From Limisphaerales bacterium (lineage in GTDB: Bacteria; Verrucomicrobiota; Verrucomicrobiia; Limisphaerales; UBA11358), in the NCBI GenBank assembly GCA_003455565.1, contig DMQW01000083.1, positions 12,927 through 18,913 of the forward strand: a stretch of 5,987 bases of DNA. Direction: 5' to 3'. The notes under the pieces were generated by a model. That model was given only the letters and a program-made list of their open reading frames with translations. It searched no databases and was not told the DNA's origin. Made by a program: the position numbers and the translations under genes. This document shows positions 5,228-5,987 of the stretch, one piece after another. Every line of letters begins with the position of its first letter. The stretch's first letter is position 1.

Positions 5228-5268
5228 TTCACGACGGCAAAAAACGACAGCTTCTTCGGGGCAAAATC

Positions 5269-5987
5269 GTGAAAACTCCCGATCTTTTTACACCCGTTCG
5301 ACTGGGCGCGCTTGAAGTGCCAAACCGCATCGTGATGGCTCCGCTCACGCGAATGCGCGCGGGGCCGGGCCGCGTGCCGACGCCTTTGATGGTGGAGTAT
5401 TATGCCCAGCGTGCGGCGGCGGGACTGATCATCAGCGAAGCCACGGCAATTTCCCAGCAGGGCACAGGCTGTCCCAATTCACCCGGCATCTACACCGATG
5501 AACAAATCGCCGGCTGGCAAAAAGTCACCGAGGCGGTGCATCTGGCGGGTGGGAGAATTTTTCTTCAACTCTGGCATATGGGCCGGATTTCGCATCCGAG
5601 TTTTCAGCCGGAAGGCGAATTACCGGTTGCGCCTAGCGCCATCGCTCCGAAGTCCAGTCAGGTGCTCACGGAGAATGGCATGCAGCCTTATGTCACGCCG
5701 CGCGCCTTGAACAAAGAGGAGTTGCCGGGAATCGTGATGCAGTATGCCATCGCGGCTGAACACGCGAAAACGGCCGGCTTCGACGGCGTGGAAATTCACA
5801 ATGCGAATGGCTACTTGCTCGACCAATTTCTCCGCGATGGCACGAACCAGCGCACGGATGAATATGGCGGTCCCGTGCGGAATCGCGCCCGGCTCACGTT
5901 GGAAGTAACTGACGCCGTCACGCAGGTGTGGGGTGCTGACCGCGTGGGCATCCGTTTCTCGCCTGGCGGTGGCTCCCATAATCCACG
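5269..5987 (+). CDS. Old Yellow Enzyme family ene-reductase (3'-truncated)
   Basis: The first 239 residues of an FMN-dependent NADH:flavin oxidoreductase of the OYE/NemA type; the family runs to about 360 residues, so roughly the last third lies past the right edge. The protein begins MKTPDLFTPVRLG, the usual OYE N-terminus, from a GTG start. No ATG occurs upstream before the in-frame TAA at 5179-5181, and the next ATG is residue 23 inside a conserved strand. Key residues are present: Thr27 in MAPLTRMRA (FMN-tuning threonine), Gln100 in LQLWHMGR, His177 and Asn180 in VEIHNANGYLLDQFL (substrate-binding pair, H191/N194 in yeast OYE1) and Tyr182 (proton donor, Y196 in OYE1). DEYGG at 197-201 is also typical. 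It should reduce activated C=C bonds or nitro compounds at NAD(P)H expense in the cytosol. The ribosome-binding site is weak (GGGG at 5258-5261). Confidence 0.93.
   Translation, partial: MKTPDLFTPVRLGALEVPNRIVMAPLTRMRAGPGRVPTPLMVEYYAQRAAAGLIISEATAISQQGTGCPNSPGIYTDEQIAGWQKVTEAVHLAGGRIFLQLWHMGRISHPSFQPEGELPVAPSAIAPKSSQVLTENGMQPYVTPRALNKEELPGIVMQYAIAAEHAKTAGFDGVEIHNANGYLLDQFLRDGTNQRTDEYGGPVRNRARLTLEVTDAVTQVWGADRVGIRFSPGGGSHNP

Larger units (their letters stand above)
4578..5268. other. Gene-poor region with several inverted repeats
   Basis: About 690 bp without a gene I can recognise. Open frames exist on both strands (for example 96 codons at 4629-4919 minus and 112 codons at 4689-5027 plus), but they overlap each other, lack ribosome-binding sites and show no family motifs. 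What is visible is structural: a 16-bp palindrome (4743-4758), overlapping inverted repeats (4930-4962), a small hairpin (4983-4995), a T8 run (5161-5168) and a perfect hairpin (5206-5227) in front of the oxidoreductase gene. The promoter of that gene should lie in the AT-rich part around 5148-5190, but I see no box pair strong enough to call. Confidence 0.55.

Overview
This window looks like chromosomal DNA from a free-living, GC-rich, Gram-negative-type bacterium. My best guess is an uncultured soil or sediment Verrucomicrobiota, a moderate-to-low confidence inference. It rests on the heptad repeat patch at the left edge (AACATCG/AACATCC units), which I associate from memory with intergenic DNA of that phylum, and on the protein families present. 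No marker gene settles the taxonomy.

Layout. Positions 1-148 are non-coding and hold a 7-bp-period repeat array with an inverted counterpart. Positions 149-3162 form one tight plus-strand operon of four genes: a stand-alone phosphoribosyltransferase (149-823), a small Cys/His-rich YHS-like metal-binding protein (813-1178), an erythromycin-esterase-family protein (1175-2512) and a dienelactone-hydrolase-like alpha/beta hydrolase (2515-3162). Every junction is overlapping or within 2 nt, which suggests translational coupling. Positions 3163-5268 are visibly poorer in GC. They hold a decayed C-terminal fragment of a zinc-type alcohol dehydrogenase (3433-3711), an intact CHAD-domain protein (3717-4577) and about 690 bp without a recognisable gene but with several inverted repeats. 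From 5269 a GTG-initiated Old Yellow Enzyme family oxidoreductase runs off the right edge.

How the genes fit together. The phosphoribosyltransferase, erythromycin esterase and alpha/beta hydrolase families recur together. From memory, mycobacterial DosR-regulon proteins fuse the first to the second (Rv2030c) or the first to the third (Rv0571c). Here they are separate but translationally coupled, with a YHS-like gene inserted between the first two. The inserted gene is bracketed by a 40-bp imperfect direct repeat (796-835 and 1151-1190, 34/40 identical). That repeat duplicates the gene-end, Shine-Dalgarno and ATGA start junction, and suggests how the small gene entered the operon. The joint function is unknown; stress or dormancy physiology is only an inference. 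The downstream CHAD protein (polyphosphate-binding family) and the OYE (reduction of electrophilic alkenes) are also stress-compatible, but nothing in the sequence links them to the operon.
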